64,000 nucleotides of DNA, taken from the NCBI GenBank assembly GCA_032622095.1, contig CP136064.1:177460247-177524246 (forward strand), written 5' to 3'. The notes below the pieces were generated by a model. The model was not told where the DNA came from and made no database searches. It worked only from the letters and a program-made list of their open reading frames with translations. The translations under genes and the position numbers were made by a program. Of the stretch, positions 11,418 through 22,841 are shown one piece after another; within the stretch, counting starts at the first letter, position 1, and every line of letters starts with the position of its first letter. Source of the DNA: Siphonodentalium dalli. Lineage: Eukaryota; Mollusca; Scaphopoda; Gadilida; Siphonodentaliidae.

Positions 11418-11830
11418 ATGCGGGTGCGCCGTTTCACCGTCTCATGGAGACCGCTCTGCCAGGGTTGCAATGGCACATTTGTGTACTCTACATAGATGAC
11501 GTCCTGATCTTTTCGAAGACGTTTAAAAAGCAATGTGAGCGATTGGACAAAGTCTTGACAAGGATCAAGGATGCTGGATTGAACATTTCCTCCAAAAAGT
11601 GTCATTTATTCCGAGATAAATGTGCCTTTTTGGGACACGTGGGGTATGAAAAGGGGGTGGCACCTGACCCTGATAAAGTGAAAGCGATAGACATGGGTCC
11701 AGCCGAGGAATGTCAAAGATGTGAGAAGCTTTCTGGGAACAGCATCCTATTACAGGAAATTCATCCGAAATTTTGCTCAAGTCGCCAAACCACTGCACAA
11801 ATTGACAGAGAAGGATGATACATTTTATTG
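11418..11830 (+). pseudogene. pol: Ty3/gypsy reverse transcriptase fragment
   Basis: The frame opens inside the RT domain at NAGAPFHRLM and continues through the catalytic box YIDDVLIFSKT (YIDD at 11,489-11,500) to a CHLF...FLGH motif that introduces the thumb/connection region. Everything N-terminal, including the first catalytic aspartate, is gone. The start is fused to the 5' LTR through the shared CCTCTGC. After FLGH the frame shifts near GPAEECQRCEK. The family uses this enzyme to copy its RNA into DNA; this copy cannot do so. The family assignment is firm. Confidence 0.9.
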
Positions 11831-11863
11831 GAACTCTGAGTGTCAAGCAGTATTCCATGAAGT

Positions 11864-12015
11864 GATCACGGGGCACTAAATTGGCTTTGAAGGTTTAAGT
11901 ACCAAGAAGGTCAGCTAGCTAGGTGGATACATGTGTTAGACACGTATGATTTTACAATCCAGCATCACCCAGGGAGACTCCACACCAATGCAGATGGTCT
12001 TTCTAGAAGACCTTG
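11864..12015 (+). pseudogene. pol: RNase H C-terminal fragment of gypsy pol
   Basis: The translation contains DHGALNWL, then a TGA at 11,888-11,890, then RFKYQEGQLARWIHVL and a HHPGRLHTNADGLSRRPC tail. This is the usual end of the Ty3/gypsy RNase H, with the conserved NxxADxLSR box. The catalytic core of the domain, roughly 80-100 residues, is missing between this fragment and the RT. The join is at GTGATCACGGGG, with a change of frame. Confidence 0.85.
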
Positions 12016-12236
12016 CGAGAACTTCACCTATTGTGCGAGGCAACAATTGAAAGAAGAGAGAGCAGAGCACTGTGTACATAGAGTTACCAGGCAGGCCGGC
12101 AATGCAGTCAGACACAAGCCACTGTGGCCACTCCCTGGGTAGTCCCAAAGTCAAGAGAAAAAATTGAAGAAGCGCAGAAGAATGACAAAGAAATAGGAGT
12201 GGTGATTAAATGGAATGAACAAGGCGAAAGGCCTAG

Positions 12237-13310
12237 GTGAGAACATATATCACCACTATCCAACAAAGTGAAGACACATTGGGCGCACTGGCTTCGTTTG
12301 GAGCTGCAGAATGGCAATTAGTTCTTCCAAAGTGTTGGAGAGACGAAGCTCTCAGAATGTTGCATAGCGACCCAAGTGGGGGTCACATGGGTGTCAACAA
12401 ATTAATCAATCGCCTGAGGGAACGATTCTATTGGACTGGGTATTACAATTCTGTCGACATGTATGTACAAAAGTGCCTACACTGCCAGAGGAGGAAGCCA
12501 CGGCCATCGTCAAAGGGAGACACCAAACAATACATCGTTGGGGCCCCAATGGAAAGGGTAGCGATGGATATCAGATTATTTTACGAGATGGGCTGAAGCA
12601 TTTCCAATGGCAGATCAAGAAGCAGTGACAATAAAGAATTTGTAGCCCGGTGGGGAGTCCCATTACAAGTCCACACTGACCAGGGCAGGTAGTTTGAGGG
12701 GCACATATTCCAATAGTTATGCAAAAGCTTACACATTGACAAAACAAGAACATCACAATATCACCCACAGAGTGATGGCCTGGTAAAGCGCTTAATTCAT
12801 ACTATCAAAGACATGTTAAGCAAGTATATATCCAAATCACAGAGGGACTGGGATACCTTTTTACCATTGATGCTGTCAGCGTACCGTGCATCAGTCCATG
12901 ACAGTACAGGCTTTTCTCCATGTATGATGATGTTGGGGGCGGGAGACCGACTTACCTGTTGTACCCTTCATACTTACCTGACAGGGAGACGCATGGCAAT
13001 GACATGGATAAAGTTGTAATACACAACTACGTGGAGGAACTCCAGAGGAGACTAGAAAAAGTCCACGAGGTGGCACGACAGACCTTGAAAAAGTCCAGCG
13101 ACAGACAGAAAAGATAGTATACTTACGAGCCCATAAAAATAGCAAAATGTACCCCAATATCGGAGATATAGTGGTGTTGAGGTCTTTGCAGGTCGGGAAG
13201 GGGATGTCGAGGAAACTGGTCCCAAAGTTTGATGGCCCATACACCATGATTGAAAAGCTATCAGATGAATTATATCGAATTAAGAAAGGACCAAAGAAGC
13301 TGGGGTAATA
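12237..13310 (+). pseudogene. pol: Gypsy integrase, zinc domain to GPY domain, inactive
   Basis: Domains in order: an H2C2 zinc-binding region (LHSDPSGGHMG ... CLHC, the latter at 12,474-12,485); the first catalytic Asp in ERVAMDI (12,567-12,569), followed by a deletion of roughly 20 residues before WAEAFPM; the second Asp in HTDQG (12,678-12,680); and YHPQSDGLVKR, where the third catalytic residue, normally Glu, is Lys (12,786-12,788) at the expected 35-residue spacing. Near the C-terminus FDGPYTM is the GPY/F module. In-frame TAG codons interrupt the core at 12,690 and again about 30 bp later, and frameshifts split the zinc region from the core and follow MMMLG. Integrase inserts the cDNA into the host genome; this one is non-functional. 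Confidence 0.9.
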
Positions 13311-13375
13311 ATGTGAAGCGCTTAGTGCCCTCTCGGGGATACGCGCTATATAAGCTCCATCATTATCATTTTAAC
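13311..13375 (+). repeat. Short 'AGCGCTT...CGCGCTATATAAGC...ATTATCATT' module
   Basis: The sequence GTGAAGCGCTTAGTGCC followed by GCGCTATATAAGC and a CATTATCATT tail resembles a widespread animal retroposon 3' tail that ends in ATT repeats. It lies just after the integrase, so it may be a small insertion or part of the element. I rely on memory of this motif, so confidence is limited. Confidence 0.35.
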
Positions 13376-13380
13376 ATATG

Positions 13381-14558
13381 AATGGCGGGAGCCCAGATAA
13401 AAGTCAGAGGGGAAGTCGGGATACCAGCGCTTGTAGGCAGAACAAGGATGACAAAGACAGAGAGTAGAATGAGAGGCAGGGGAAACCGGGGGAGTCGGGA
13501 CACCAGCGCTAGTAGACGGAACACAGATGACAAAGAAAGAGAGTAGAAAGAGAGAAAGGGAAAACTGGGGGAGCAGAAGCAACAGAGACAGAGCGAGCAG
13601 GAACAGCAGAGGTAGAGAGAGTAGGAATAGAAGTGACAGAGAGCGCAAGAGCCCGACAGTGACGATGGCATCAGTAGTGACTAGGGTCGAGAAGGGTGGC
13701 GACACGAAAGAAACAGCGGCATCAAGGTCAGAGACGGTGGCGAAGCGTACCGATGCATTTTCAGGTCCTGTGGAGTCCTGGGTCTCACCGCAAAGAATAA
13801 TTATCTCTGCCCCAGTGTACCCGGTGAAGATAAATGAAACGCCAGACGTTGAGACTTTTTTGGCGACAGAGGCGATAAAGGCACTGATGTCGTCTACAGT
13901 AGTAACACCAGGGGGAGCTGGACAGGAGGTTACGTCAGCGGAAATGATGGAAATTGTAGCGGAAATTGAGAGAGAATCAAGGGAGAGCCAGGGAGTCATG
14001 GGAAGTGTGATCACCGAAGGTACGACAGACCTAGAATTGCGCCCGGCCTGCTGGATGCGTTAGAAAATGTAGATTTAAGGATACGAGTTGCAACGGCAGA
14101 GACAGCGATCCAGATGCATGGCGTGTTAATGTTACCAAGCTGCACTCAGACCACGGCACCGAGTGTGACAGAACGTGGCGTAAATACGGACGAGGAATAT
14201 GTTCCCGCTTATGATTCCAGAACAGTTGTCCCTAAGTTCGACCCGTCGGCTTATCTGCCATCACCGTTCTCATCTTATGAACAGCTCTCAGCTGACCCAA
14301 ATTTATTTTTATTGGTGCACCTAGCAATTACATGGAAGGGAGCACGGCGAAAATATTAAGATCGGCCCGGAGGAGTGCTAGAGCTCATCTTAAAGGCTAT
14401 CAGAGGCACTTCGCTCCAGAAGGAAACCTCTGCATCAAGAAGACAGAGAGTGTTAGTCTACCAAATCAGAAAACGTATAGTCAGACTGAGTATTGGACCA
14501 GGGATCCACTTTCAAAGGTCACGACTTCCACAGCAGCACATACAGACAACGATTTAAT
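13381..14558 (+). pseudogene. Third reading frame downstream of pol, basic N-terminus, unknown function
   Basis: Between integrase and the 3' LTR lies about 1.2 kb with protein-like composition. A 79-bp unit encoding a PALV..T.MTK.ESR stretch is duplicated (about 13,409 and 13,490) out of frame with itself. A 178-codon frame from 13,527 then begins MTKKESRKRERE and is rich in Arg, Glu and Ser. It continues with a more ordered acidic part containing VETFLATEAIKAL and EMMEIVAEIERES. After a stop at 14,061 similar composition continues to about 14,358 in other frames (VPKFDPSAYLPSPFSSYEQL). No membrane segment, zinc knuckle or signal peptide is seen, so neither an env-like protein nor a displaced gag can be supported. 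It may be the element's own accessory protein or an integrase tail. Confidence 0.45.
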
Positions 14559-14620
14559 CGAAGAATGAACTAGAGCATACATATAGACACAAATATTCCA
14601 TTTCTTTGTTTTATTTCGCT

Positions 14621-14636
14621 GGGGGGGGGGGGGGGG
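14621..14636 (+). other. Polypurine tract of the retrotransposon
   Basis: Sixteen consecutive G residues end one base before the TGTAAC of the 3' LTR. That is the position of the polypurine tract that primes plus-strand DNA synthesis. The run may have lengthened by slippage. Confidence 0.75.
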
Positions 14637-15776
14637 TGTAACGGAATTACCTTTTATGTTCGCTGAGTGAACTAAATTTAAGTGCGTCTTTGCGCTATTT
14701 TCAGTTTCGGTCTTTTTTTTCACACTTATTTCCAAAAGTACCCCATTTTCTGGCACAAAAGTACCATTTATTTACTCCTTTCTGTTAATTCCATTATACC
14801 ACTCCCGACTTATGTCATTCCAAATTGAATCAATGCGTTATCGTTGTGTATTGTCATGTATTATAGTGGTAAATCCACTTTGTCTGTTAAGTCGGCCATT
14901 TTGACATATTCTATTTCCGGTGCAGAATAGTTATGCTCCAATGGCACCATTCTTGTTGCCTATTCATCCTATTTATTTTTCTTTACGGACAGTTAGAGGG
15001 ACCTTGGGTCGCTCGGTCCGACCCTATTTAAATTGGGTCGTATCGAATCGGGTCGTGTCGCTTTTGCGACCTGAGCCGTTTGGTCGTTCCAACTGGCTCG
15101 GGTATAAAAGGGTCCGCCCGACCGTTAGAAAAGGACCGCCTAACATAATTTGAATTTAATTGGGGATTCATTACGACAAGAAGTTATCATAAATTCAGTT
15201 TATCGGAAACAACCGATAAGGTATAAGATAGTTAGATTGCGAATATGGAGGAGACATTTGATTAGAGAGATTAAAGTGATACATCATCACTAAAACTCGG
15301 AGGTTGTTAAACTGTGGTTATAGATAGAGTTACCTACCTTCGTAACCAACGAATGTTGATCTTTACTACGGCTAGTTTATAGCCTATTTTCGGGGTACTT
15401 TTTTGTTACTGATAGTTCAACGACCAGCGCAACAAACTCGTAATATCGGTTACCCGTGGGACAATCCGTGCAAGTCCAGATAGTAACCTCACTGTCCTCA
15501 GTTGGGGGGTTCTGCCATGGGATTGGGTAGCCTAGTATGAGGTTGAGTGAAATTGGACCATCTAAGTCAACATCAAAGGAGGATTTCATACATAATAGGG
15601 CCTGCTAAAAGAAATAGGGGGATTTAAGGAGTTTCTGGTACCAGCTTTAAATACAACTACTAGAACTACTATTGTTAGTCATGGACATCGGCACTCTACC
15701 AGGGTATTAGAATTCCACAGGCGTCCAAGCAGGCTTTCCGTGTAACATTTTGATGTAACGGCCCCTCTGCGTTACA
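14637..15776 (+). repeat. 3' LTR
   Basis: The LTR is 1,140 bp, starts TGTAACGGAATTACC and ends GCGTTACA, with inverted TGTAAC/GTTACA ends. It is collinear with the split 5' LTR and lacks the MITE cluster. ATAT follows it as the target duplication. Confidence 0.9.
15103..15110 (+). promoter_or_regulatory. TATA box of the 3' LTR
   Basis: TATAAAAG lies in the same context as in the 5' LTR (GGCTCGGG before, GGTCCGCCCGACC after). Confidence 0.55.
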
Positions 15777-15959
15777 ATATGTTGCCATTTCACTGAAATC
15801 CCTTTTGGAGGTGAAACTGAACATCCATGCGAAATTTCATTTTGAAATGATATAACCCATCGCTGAGATAACTGCGCGGACGGACATATCATGATTTCTA
15901 GATAAACAAAGCAGGATAACTCTAGAACGGAAATTATGACATACTTATGACTACTACAT

Positions 15960-16180
15960 GTACAACCCTGCACATGTGGCCACTTCCTCAATACCAAAAT
16001 TCACTGAGAAAACAGATCTTCAAACATTAGACGAACAATACAACATGAAACAATGATTGATTGAATCGGGTCAACTCAATCACCCGCATTGAAATGATGT
16101 AGGACAAACGTGGAACATGAGCTAAGGGGTACCCGCAAGTCGATCCTTCACGTGGTGCGGCCGCCATTGTACCAACAGGC
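15960..16180 (-). repeat. Fragment of mollusc-type LINE 5' region
   Basis: It matches 24.2-24.4 kb (shared GGTCAACTCAACCACCCG-type core, GATGTAGGAC, ATGAGCTAAG, CACGTG). On the minus strand this is the region upstream of ORF1 in the Jockey-like LINE described below. No ORF is present in this copy. Confidence 0.6.
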
Positions 16181-17179
16181 CATGCACCTAATATTGGACT
16201 GATTTATCTCCAACTGACCGTATCCTTTTAAGACATGTACATTCTAAATTATTAATATTAAACATCTCCAAGGAACCATCTTATTAAATTTTATTGGTTA
16301 AATTAATTTTTATTCTACATCTAAATATTGAGCTCTTTGTATCACTCAGTTACAGCTAAATTTAATGTCGACCAGTTCCATCCATATTAATATTGTAGTG
16401 CTCATTCAATTGTATACAAGTAACATCTGTGTGTGCATAACATTGTATGGATATTTGTATCGTTACTAATAAATAATCTAAATTTAAAAATAATCTAAAA
16501 AATGAACGAATTGAACAAACGCCAGTGTCTGTATGAAACATGCAAGAACAATATACTTTAAACTATTACAAAAATAGCCATTTTGACTAAACAAACCCAT
16601 TATTAATATTGTATAACATATATGTGTTCCGTTTCGAAGTTATAATAATAATTGGGCCGCTGTTATCAAAACAATGGATAATAGTATTACACATTGCCTT
16701 TTCTAAAACATAATTTTTTCAATCAGTCCAAACATCTGATTGTCATCCCAATAATTAAGTCCAGCATTACATTGTGGTATCTGGTGTAGCATGTCCAGAC
16801 GACCCTAATAATAACGGTGTTACAAGTCGAGACTCTGGTGTCGCGAAACTGCCTGGTCGCGAGATGGGATCAGCGATTACTGTTCAATCAACAACAATCT
16901 CTGGACAAAAGTGTGCTGTATCGAGATTTTTAAGTTGGTGTCGCTAAGCACGACCACGTGGAAGTGGTTTATCTCCGTATTGTATAGTGGTACATGCATG
17001 TCGTCACCCTTAGTCAGTGATACGTGACGGGGTGATGCGGATGTCTCACCCCGTTATTTGAATATGCCTGAACCAAAGGGAGTTGGGAAGTTCAGACCGA
17101 CCATATGTTGCGATTATGCGGATACTTAAAGTGTCCAAGCAATATTAGTTTTTTTAAACCAAGAACGAAATATTTTCAT
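16181..17179. other. Intergenic, nothing recognised
   Basis: AT-rich sequence without supported coding content. A small inverted pair around GACGGGGTGATGCGG / TCACCCCGTT lies near 17,025-17,060. Confidence 0.4.
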
Positions 17180-18306
17180 ACTTTCAGTCTGCAATCGCAG
17201 TCAGTTGGAGATATTCCATTCATCTCTATGGGGGTGTTGCGTTAGGTTCGCAAGTCCTACCCATTTCTGGTCAGTTGGAAAATAATGAGGTATCAATTTG
17301 AATATTGCAAAGCTAATTGGGAGCAAATAAATTTTTCTCTGGAATTGGGAATTTAATGCAAGTCGCTGCGTTTGTTTCTCAATTTGGTATGCATTATGTT
17401 TGTTTTTCTGGAGCCGGTATAATAGTATTGAGGGAGTTTGGGAAAAACGTAAATTCATGTAAGCTTTCAGCTTTGGTTACAATGTCGGGGAGTTTGGTTA
17501 CAATGTCTGACACATTTGTGGCATTAACGACTTTCTGAAATGTTCGGATTTGCAGTCGCCACGGGGTCTCCTGAAGGAATAGCCCGATACCTCCCCGGCT
17601 CGTGGGTGTAAGAGTATGGTTAGATAGCCAGGTGCGTCGGCATTAATTATTTTGAAGAGCATTTTTAATTTATGAAATTAGCGTCTTATTTGTACTGCAG
17701 TCCAACAAACTTCAAACAGTAAATCTTTAACAGGGGCAGAGTGCGTTAATTCACTGACAATTCTTGTTGCACTTTATGAAGGCGATTGATTCTTTCAGTT
17801 TGTGTTGGGGCGCACAGTACCAGACACTATCGACGTAGTCCATTAGAGGTAGTATATACGTTAGATAAACACATTCAAGTGTCTTACAGTCAAATACAAA
17901 TTGTTCCACTTGAGATAATTTTGGAGTTCCATGCCAAAATGCGTCTGCACGTCTACACTGGAAACGTCGTTTCTCTGGAATTGCATGTTGAGGTGGAGAT
18001 TTCCGGATACTAGGAGTAAGACAGCGCTACCGTTTTTGATGGATTAAAGACCATCAGCCATTTATGAGCCCATTCGTCAATTGTATTTAAGTCGTTATTC
18101 AAATCACTTGTAAGAATACCCAGATCGTAATGGGAGGCGGTCAAACATGTATCATCTGCAAATATTCCCGTATCTGATTGGATGACGTCAAGTATGTCGT
18201 TTACATAGACCAACAATAGGGGCACCCCTACTGGGATACGTTTCATATCAGAATATGTGTCATTAAAATATGAGACATGAAGAGACCTGACAGACTTGAA
18301 TGACAA
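17180..18306 (-). pseudogene. LINE ORF2 reverse transcriptase, C-terminal half, decayed
   Basis: The minus strand reads through YVNDILDVI and the catalytic box IFADDT, then a NDLNTIDEWAHKW / FNPSKT block. Frameshifted pieces follow, such as HFGMELQNYLKWN, KTLECVYLTYILPLMDY, LLFEVCWTAVQIRR and KMLFKIINADAPGYL, and finally a NTKLRNKRSDLHL region near the end. This order is that of the RT palm, thumb and C-terminal domain of non-LTR retrotransposons, probably of the CR1/Jockey side. The PQGSVLG motif that should precede the FADD box is mostly deleted (PVGVPLL). Several stops and frameshifts are present. The endonuclease domain is not visible upstream. Confidence 0.75.
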
Positions 18307-19254
18307 TGAGAATGCAAACCTTGGTTTACATAAACCTGAGTTTTTTAAAAGACGAGAGTTCGGACAAATAATCCAATATGGGCTTACTCGTTTCGAAGCT
18401 AGGTAACATGTTTCGATCTCGACCTAGTCCAGACTATGGTTTATGTGACACCTGGTCCAGACCAGACACCAGCATTCAGCCGACAGCATTTTGATAACAT
18501 TCAGCACAGGTACAGGTTGGCCTTTGGTAATGGGGGGAATAGTTGGCTTCAGACCACATTCACTGATTAAACGACATATTTTAAGTTGACTGGGGATAAT
18601 GATAGATCGTTGTTGAGCTATTCTGCGAGAATCTTTGCACATGTTATTTATCAGTATTTGGCTTCATTATATACCAGCCAACAAACTGGTCTAGCTATAT
18701 CTATGACATGAACACTAAACGGGCGGACTTATCGTAGATTAGATTTAATTAGAGTCAAATCAGCTGCAATAGAACGACAGGACAGTTACTGAAATTAAAC
18801 TGGATACGTTTCCTGTAAATCGCCTCTAAATGTGAGCAGCGTTGATCAGTAAATAATGAGGTTGTTTAGCGTGCAAGGATATTTTGCCGTTGTCCTATGT
18901 CCAACCAAATGATACCAAGACTTCCAACACCTAATTGTGTTGAAGATTTACTACTTACATACGTCTTGCGTTATCTTTTGATCATATCAGGCTCATTTAT
19001 TACTTTAAATTTGGATTTGACTATATTTAGTGTCTCTTTTCAATATCAAACTCAATATGTCAAAATAAAATATTAAAGTCTTCATTAATTCATCTCGAAG
19101 TAATCAGATGTAATCAAACAGTATTTGCAAACTTTTAGACAAGTATTGCATTTGTAATACTGGAATTTTTTTTTTTTATTGATTTGTAATCATCAAATTG
19201 AACAATATTCGTATTTTAATCAAATAATTTAGGCATGTGATCGCCCCGGCCCGT
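18307..19254. other. Intergenic, nothing recognised
   Basis: I see no gene or clear repeat, only AT-rich sequence with an A/T run near 19,170. Confidence 0.4.
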
Positions 19255-19400
19255 TCCTGTTTCAGATTAGACAAATACCGCGAAAATGACAACTTTGGAT
19301 AAAATAGCGGTACATTGTACTAACAGCACCAGTCGCCCTACCAGCACCATATCAATTCAGCGGGACACACCAACATCATAGAAAATTAGCATGACCACTT
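19255..19400 (+). repeat. Segment related to the Mutator-like element interior
   Basis: It shares GAAAATGACAACTTTRTA, ACAGCAYCAGT, CCTACCAGCA and CCAACATCATAG in the same order with 59.63-59.78 kb. The intact relative continues into ATGGGTGAGT. Here the match ends near 19,400. Confidence 0.6.
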
Positions 19401-21452
19401 AATAAGGGGTGAATACAATTTACTCAGCAGAACCGTGCGCCGACAGCATGCATGGCAAGTTGGCCGGGGTAAATACAGACCGTAATATATGAACTCATTC
19501 TGTTAGACGCAAAGCTTCATGTACGTAATTCTCCAAAGTTACCTGAGACAAGATCATGTCTTTGGAAATCAGTTCAAAAGAGAATAAGTTTTCCTGTCAC
19601 ATTTCCATGTTGAACGAAATAACTATCTCCACCTAGAACCATCGGAGAAATCTCCCGGAAAATGATAGCAGTAGATTAAATTCGTGATTATATAGCTGAC
19701 GAGTGGGTCCCATGTGAAGGCTTCAGAGATGCCATGCTGAGCGAGGTGTCATTTGTAAGATTTGATCGTGGTGTTGGCAAGCCTAATATCGCGCGTGATA
19801 AAGGTATTAATGGCCGAGAATGGCTCCCTAAGGATTATCCATTTCCCAGAGCTTATTTTCACTACCATTCACACATTTAATTGATGGCAGTATGTTACTT
19901 GGATCGTGAATGGAACATTTCTTTGTTATAAGCTGGATTATACATCCAAATGAAAAGCGTGGGTTGGTTTATTGTATCCCCACATTTCAAAGAAAAATGG
20001 AGTAGGGTATACTCATTTTGACTTTATCCGTCTACGCATATATCTCAGCCATAGTTTGTCGGATCTTCATAGAATGATAGCTTGGAACGTTCCAACTGGT
20101 AGCTCAAGCTATGCAACATTAAGACACCCCACACGTGAGATTGCAACATTTCCAACAAAAAAAGTTTAAATAAAAGTAGGCAGATATGAGATTTATTAAT
20201 AGTAGCTGCATGTTCAATAGTCTGGGTTCACTCAGGGGGCTGCAACGATGCGGAGGTTTGCCGAAGCGATGTAAACCATGGTTTTCCCTATGATGAACAC
20301 TTAAGTTGATGAACCTGATAAAATTGTCGCTCTAGACTGATAAACATTATTGTCGAGCTAGACTGATGAAAAGCTCTGTACGGTAATACGTGTACATTGA
20401 AGCTAATTTAGTATTTAGTTTTATTTACAAATAGTGTGCTAAATTGACGACATGACAAACAGTTTTACAGTCTGATTGTCCCCAAACTTGTTGGTTTAAA
20501 TGTTTGAAATGTTAAGTTAGAGCTCAGTACATGGGTAGCAGTTTTTTGTGTAAAACAGAAACTCGAAAAGTAAAAAATTCCACCACTATAATAATTATAG
20601 TCTATCATTTTCGGTTTTTTGACACAAATTTCCAACTGTGCTATTCAAAACATGAATCGTGATGCATCGTGGTAACACACTGACAATGCAATGCATCGTG
20701 GCAGCCATAATGATATATTTCAAACATATAATAATTCAATACTATTACCAGGCTTTGTTGCTTGCAATGCCCGCACATCTGCGAACTTATCATTTTGATA
20801 AACATTAATGTTTTGCCAAGAACATCAATTTTGACGAAAATGTGGACATGATTTTAAAAATTTACTAGTTTCACATGTATATCTATTCAACTGTATGATA
20901 CCTGTTGTTTTTAAATATAATCCATGTACATGCTTTCTTAATATAACTTCTACTCACATTGTCAGAATTTGGTGCTGACGCATCACTAATTCGGACATTT
21001 CGCTGAAAAGTAGGGGACATCAATTGGTGTTATTGGAATGTTGAATGGAGAATATATTGAAATATCAAAATAGCAACGAACCAAGAGACACTGGGTTCGA
21101 AATGCACACCCAGGGTTCGCGCTGCCAATTTAGCAAACTGCTATAAAAAAATGAATTTCCAACCAAAATTGGCATCTACCTTTTTGGCTTTTGGCAATTG
21201 ATCGCCATCGGGCATATAATAAAGCGTGCAGTCAATCGGTCGGAAACAAAAACAAATTGCTGTCCTGTCACGACATGGAAAATCGGGTCTTATTTAAAAG
21301 CGTACATGTATAATGGATTCGCGGCTTATGTCACATGGTTTTCGAATATATACTCGACTATAACACATAGTAGGCTATTGATTCATTTTAACAAACATTA
21401 GTCTAAGGGCTTCATGAAGTCTAACTCTTTATGAATCTGTGTTTTTCTAAAT
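19401..21452. other. Intergenic, nothing recognised
   Basis: Two kilobases of AT-rich sequence without supported genes. A small duplicated phrase (TAGACTGATRAA) occurs near 20,335-20,370, and GATGCATCGTGG occurs near 20,660-20,700. Confidence 0.4.
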
Positions 21453-21640
21453 AGTGGGTGTGAGATAAAGTATCATAGATATGTGCGCTTCATAACTCAG
21501 CTTTCATAAACAAATTATCTATCGTAAGCGGTTTTTTTTTGTTGGAAGTGGGTGTGAGATAAAGTATCATAGATATGTGCGCTTCATAACTCAGCTTTCA
21601 CAAACAAATTATCTATCGTAAGCGGTTTTATTTTTTGGAA
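21453..21640. repeat. Two-copy tandem duplication, period 94 bp
   Basis: AGTGGGTGTGAGATAAAGTA opens both copies and they are nearly identical through ATCTATCGTAAGCGGTTTT. They diverge only in the T-rich linker and at single positions, so the duplication is young. Confidence 0.85.
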
Positions 21641-21664
21641 ATCTCAATTCATAAGTGGCACCAA

Positions 21665-21935
21665 ACTGTATGTTCTCCCGAAATCCGCACATTATCTGCT
21701 TATAATAGAACTTGTTTCTAAGCAAATTGTGTGCGGACAATGACACAAATAAGCCAACTCACGACTTTTCATGTGTACCCTCTTTAACATGTGTTTTCAC
21801 TGTGGCCACCGCCATAAAACGAAATAATGGATATGACTCAATTATCTGCTTATATCAGAATCAGATAATCACATCATGTACATATTATAGTTCGATAATG
21901 TGCGTATTTACGCGAAAATATGTTGCACCAAAATA
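21665..21935 (+). repeat. 'ATAATCTGCTTA' repeat family, copy 3, uninterrupted
   Basis: This copy aligns with 8.29-8.49 kb and continues past the point where the retrotransposon sits, reading CGCGAAAATATGTTGCACC. It therefore preserves the unoccupied target site and shows that the retrotransposon duplicated ATAT. Confidence 0.75.
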
Positions 21936-22249
21936 TATGGGTCGGAAAAAGTGGCAAAATCAAATCAAAAGCGGCTAAAACATGCAATTGGAAACAGTGT
22001 TGGCAATATATAATTCCCCTCCCGCCCTATTGAGGCTGTTCTGGCATTATTTTTCGACTCAAATGCTTTCACTAAATTTCTTGTTTCAAAACGATATAGG
22101 TGCAGCTGATTCAAATGATGTCACCACTTCTGTAAACAGTGTCGTAATTACCGTACTTTTTCCTCTGCAATCTTTCACGGAGACTAATTAATAAACTATA
22201 AGCAATCGTTTAATAGTCACCTATTCATGAATGTCGCATATAGTATGGT

Positions 22250-22569
22250 TGAATTAGTCACTCTCGTTGGTTTTTTGTGATGAAGTTACCCAGGTTAACG
22301 AAATTGTGACAAAGTTACCCAGGTGGTGGGGAATTGTGATCAAGTTACACCGGATAAGCAAATCTCACGAGGGATACTGTTCAGTTTTGGCAAGTGACAG
22401 CCCTCAATGAGTATAAATTAAGAAATTTTAGTAGTTGGAGGTGGTAATTTTGAATTGGTTAATATATGAAATTTAATCCCCCCCCCCCCCAACCTGGGTA
22501 AATTTATCACTATTTCGGGAACCTGGGTAACCTTAACACAAAACAAAAACGGTGGGAGTGACCAATTCA
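22250..22569. mobile_element. 320-bp MITE with inverted repeats
   Basis: The left end TGAATTAGTCACTCTCGTTG is mirrored by GGGAGTGACCAATTCA on the right. Inward, GTTACCCAGGTT pairs with AACCTGGGTAAC. A poly-C run precedes the right half. No transposase is present. Confidence 0.65.
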
Positions 22570-22841
22570 TCCCTAGAAGTTATTCAGTGATATCTCGGCT
22601 CACCTGAAATGACTGTCATAGCACCGATTGCTTAATCAAGAGAGTATTTAAAATATACAAGTAGGTTATTCCTGAACTATTCATATTCGTGAAAGTTGAG
22701 CATATACGTGCGCCAATTCGTACAAATTTGTGAGAGAATCACGACGCGGTGGTGATTGGGGGCGATGTTGTTCTGGGTAGGAATTTTGTATTTTGATCTC
22801 GAGTCGTCACCGATCGTGTTCGCCATAGTTGATACATGGTT

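Larger units (their letters stand above)
8496..15776 (+). mobile_element. Decayed Ty3/gypsy LTR retrotransposon
   Basis: Two related LTRs bound a pol remnant whose surviving order is RT, RNase H, integrase, the order of Ty3/gypsy. The LTR ends are TGTAAC...GTTACA, and a G16 tract lies directly before the 3' LTR. The flanks carry a 4-bp duplication, ATAT (8492-8495 and 15,777-15,780). The paralogous uninterrupted sequence at about 21,914-21,926 (CGCGAAAATATGTTGC) confirms the site. Primer-binding site, gag, protease and the first part of RT are absent. Stops, frameshifts and a lost integrase glutamate show that it is dead. The LTRs differ by many substitutions and indels, so the insertion is not recent. 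Confidence 0.9.

Noticed and set aside
13346-14014. 222-codon minus-strand open frame opposite the retrotransposon third frame
   Set aside because: It is the antisense shadow of a purine-rich coding stretch (long Leu/Ser runs). The plus strand is collinear with pol and is the better reading.
18424-18642. Possible upstream continuation of the LINE reverse transcriptase
   Set aside because: The translation shows none of the endonuclease or early RT motifs, and frames before 18,306 do not align with the family.
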